Source: JBBQIY01 sp964618405 (GTDB taxonomy: Bacteria; Verrucomicrobiota; Kiritimatiellia; RFP12; UBA3636). Taken from it: 6,429 nucleotides of DNA. The notes beneath the pieces were generated by a model that was not told the DNA's origin, did not search any database, and worked only from the letters and a program-made list of their open reading frames with translations. The position numbers and the translations under genes were made by a program. This document shows positions 5,506-6,429 of the stretch, one piece after another. Position 1 is the first letter of the stretch. Every line of letters starts with the position of its first letter. The stretch is from contig CAZUAY010000227.1 in assembly GCA_964618405.1 (NCBI GenBank), positions 1 to 6,429 on the forward strand, in the 5' to 3' direction.

Positions 5506-5830
5506 AACATTACATCCGCCACGTAGTAGAGTACGGAAATCTAGGGACAAGTGCGAAAAAAATACTTTAAAAATCAATCTGTAATAGATGCAGTAGAGTA
5601 ACGCCGTGCCTCACGTTCAATATTATAATCTCGACATTTTCTTCAAGATTATGGTGGAGCATTGCCGTGTGGCTGGGTGGACACCTTGCCACGGCGTGTT
5701 TTGAAAAAACGAATCCGAGCAAGTAACCCCGACAATCCTGTCGGGGGAGGCCCTGGTTGCTGCCGATGCCCGATTTTGGCTGTAATCGGTTAGCGACCGG
5801 GAGGCAAGTATGTGGGTGATGGGGTTTGGG
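5506..5830. other. non-coding stretch rich in stem-loops
   Basis: No gene is supported here. The left part (5506-5660) is A/T-rich without clear structure. The right part holds a run of stem-loops (5664-5801), described separately, and then G-rich sequence leading into the right copy of the direct repeat. Confidence 0.5.
5664..5801. repeat. cluster of strong stem-loops, possible structured RNA or REP-type element
   Basis: Three structures follow each other. First, GCCG.TGGC (5664-5673, two bases bulged) pairs with GCCACGGC (5688-5695). Second, CCCCGACAATCCTGTCGGGG (5727-5746) is a perfect 8-bp stem with a 4-nt loop. Third, CCTGGTTGCT (5752-5761) pairs fully with AGCGACCGGG (5792-5801) allowing two G-U pairs, and encloses CCGATT/AATCGG (5770-5775/5784-5789). 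G-U tolerance in the third favours a plus-strand transcript. No known RNA family was recognised and no T-run follows. Confidence 0.45.
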
Positions 5831-5860
5831 GTTTAAACACAGCGAGTTTGAGACACAGAG
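5829..5860 (+). repeat. 'ACACAGAG' direct repeat, right copy
   Basis: This is the right-hand partner of the repeat at 3979-4010. It differs at two core positions (AGCGAG for AGAGAG, TTTGA for TTTTA) and has the same orientation. It lies 43 bases beyond the stop end of the minus-strand four-helix-bundle gene. Confidence 0.7.
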
Positions 5861-5902
5861 AGAAGGGAATAGGAGAGCCAATCAGGAGGTGGGCCGGATT
5901 TT

Positions 5903-6199
5903 TTAAGCGCCTGTCTCTTGTTTCACTCGAGAACTGGAGCGATGCGGGTCCCCGCGTCCGTAATCGCAATCGGGGTCGATATCGGTATCGGGATCGACCC
6001 CCACTGAGTATTGTGCTTGGTCCTCGTTAACCGCGTAGCCTCGTTGCCCGAGTTTCGTCAGCATCGCCACAATGCGATCCAGCAAGGCTTTGCGGCTCGC
6101 GTTCTCCGCCGCCGAAAGCGCCCTGCAGAATCGATAGACCCACCCCACGTACTCGATTGTCGCGCGATACACATCCAGCTTCTCGTGTCCAAATCCCAT
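5903..6199 (-). pseudogene. four-helix-bundle (23S rRNA IVS-type) protein with internal in-frame deletion
   Basis: The 98-residue ORF begins MGFGHEKLDVYRATIEYVGW and VYRFC (1-25), the typical first helix of the four-helix-bundle proteins also encoded in 23S rRNA intervening sequences. It then jumps at RALSAAENASRKALLDRIVA (26-45) and MLTKLGQRG to the family's last helix. The two middle helices, normally containing LLRASxSIPLNIAEG and RFFxIARGSALE-type blocks, are missing; I estimate 55-60 residues lost in frame. The tail from residue 67 (GVDPDTDIDPD onwards) is translated from a CGAT-type simple repeat. AAAGGA (complement of 6206-6211) is a well-spaced ribosome-binding site, so a shortened protein could still be made. 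Function of the family is unknown. It is probably a degraded gene, or else a two-helix derivative. Confidence 0.75.
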
Positions 6200-6240
6200 T
6201 CCGAATCCTTTCGATCCCGATTCCGATACCGCCCCCGATT
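5968..6240. repeat. 30-nt inverted repeats flanking the four-helix-bundle gene
   Basis: Bases 5968-5997 (AATCGGGG...GGGATCGA) and the reverse complement of 6211-6240 match at 27 of 30 positions. The arms consist of CGATAC/CGATTC-like hexamer units. The right arm sits just upstream of the gene and abuts its ribosome-binding site; the left arm lies within its repeat-coded C-terminal tail. The enclosed unit is 273 bases. Confidence 0.65.
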
Positions 6241-6304
6241 CCGATGTCGCTCCGCCAACAGGGCTTGCCTATAACTCGATTTTCGCTAAGCAGTGGTCGC
6301 AATG

Positions 6305-6364
6305 AACGGAGCACGGGTTTTCCAACCCGTGTACGAAAACGGGTTGGAAAACCCGTTCTCCGTT
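6305..6364. repeat. long near-perfect nested palindrome
   Basis: ACGGGTTTTCCAACCCGT (6313-6330) is the exact reverse complement of 6339-6356, with an 8-nt loop. AACGGAG/CTCCGTT (6305-6311/6358-6364) extends the stem past one mismatch, giving a 26-position stem. Each 18-nt arm is itself a hairpin (ACGGGTT/AACCCGT around 4 bases), so one long stem or two short ones can form. It could terminate transcription in either direction, but there is no T-run. It is probably a repetitive extragenic palindrome. Confidence 0.65.
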
Positions 6365-6382
6365 TGCTTCGCCTGTCCTCCT

Positions 6383-6411
6383 CCTGTCTGCCGTTCCTGC
6401 ACAGGCAGGCG
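6383..6411. repeat. palindromic dispersed repeat, copy 2
   Basis: The copy has the same ends as 3482-3513 (9 identical bases at the left, 13 at the right) with a 7-base interior in place of 10. CCTGTCTG pairs with CAGGCAGG with one G-U pair. The interior has changed freely while the arms are kept. Confidence 0.6.
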
Positions 6412-6429
6412 ACTTCGCGGAGGCTCGAC

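Noticed and set aside
5652..5705. 17-codon peptide frame starting ATGGTGGAGCAT
   Set aside because: It coincides with the 5664-5695 hairpin, has no ribosome-binding site, and is too short to separate from chance.
5727..5801. Integron attC-like site (GTTAGCG and paired arms)
   Set aside because: GTTAGCG does not fit the GTTRRRY core, no matching RYYYAAC box is at the other end, and there is no integrase or cassette arrangement.
5567..5881. Minus-strand 104-codon open frame
   Set aside because: It is read through the stem-loop cluster and the ACACAGAG repeat; low-complexity composition and no start signal.
6011..6314. Other open frames on both strands over the four-helix-bundle gene
   Set aside because: They are produced by CGAT-type repeats and by the real minus-strand frame; none shows a domain.

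Overview
This 6.4 kb window comes from a bacterial chromosome, probably an environmental or uncultured lineage. The short four-helix-bundle (23S rRNA intervening-sequence-type) gene, the A/C-rich 'ACACAGAG' dispersed repeats, the CGAT-type simple repeats and the palindromic repeats between genes together resemble accessory regions of PVC-group bacteria (Kiritimatiellota/Verrucomicrobiota/Lentisphaerota-like). That is an inference from gene and repeat style, not a proven placement. There are no rRNA or tRNA genes and no CRISPR array, and I see no intact transposase.

Layout: (1) Bases 1-366 hold a small unrecognised 82-residue ORF with short palindromes upstream. (2) Bases 383-502 hold a non-coding element: two near-identical GGGGACAGGCG-type direct repeats around a long imperfect hairpin. 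(3) Bases 625-3245 hold a complete Type II restriction-modification operon, an N6-adenine methyltransferase overlapping by 4 nt a PaeR7I/XhoI-family endonuclease (predicted site CTCGAG). (4) Bases 3246-3980 are decayed: palindromes, then the broken remains of a HicA-HicB toxin-antitoxin pair. (5) Bases 3979-5860 are bounded by two copies of a ~30-bp repeat (28/30 identical). Between them lie a SIMPL-domain (DUF541) envelope protein gene whose start abuts the left repeat, an apparently intact HI1419/HI1420-type toxin-antitoxin operon, and a short possible WYL-domain relic. (6) Bases 5506-5830 are non-coding and rich in stem-loops. (7) Bases 5903-6240 hold, on the minus strand, a four-helix-bundle protein gene that has lost its middle in frame and lies between 30-nt inverted repeats. 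(8) Bases 6305-6411 hold a very strong nested palindrome and a second copy of a CCTGTCTGC...GCACAGGCAGGCG palindromic repeat also present at 3482.

Functionally the window is a small defence/addiction island. The restriction-modification pair and the HI1419/HI1420 pair are both self-maintaining, post-segregational-killing-type modules, and a third (HicAB) has been lost. Two independent genes (hicB and the four-helix-bundle gene) carry internal deletions, and a third (SIMPL) has a repeat-derived 5' end, so the non-operon parts appear to be undergoing deletion and repeat-mediated rearrangement. I found no convincing wholly new multi-gene system. The most novel material is the repeat/hairpin architecture and the shortened four-helix-bundle cassette.
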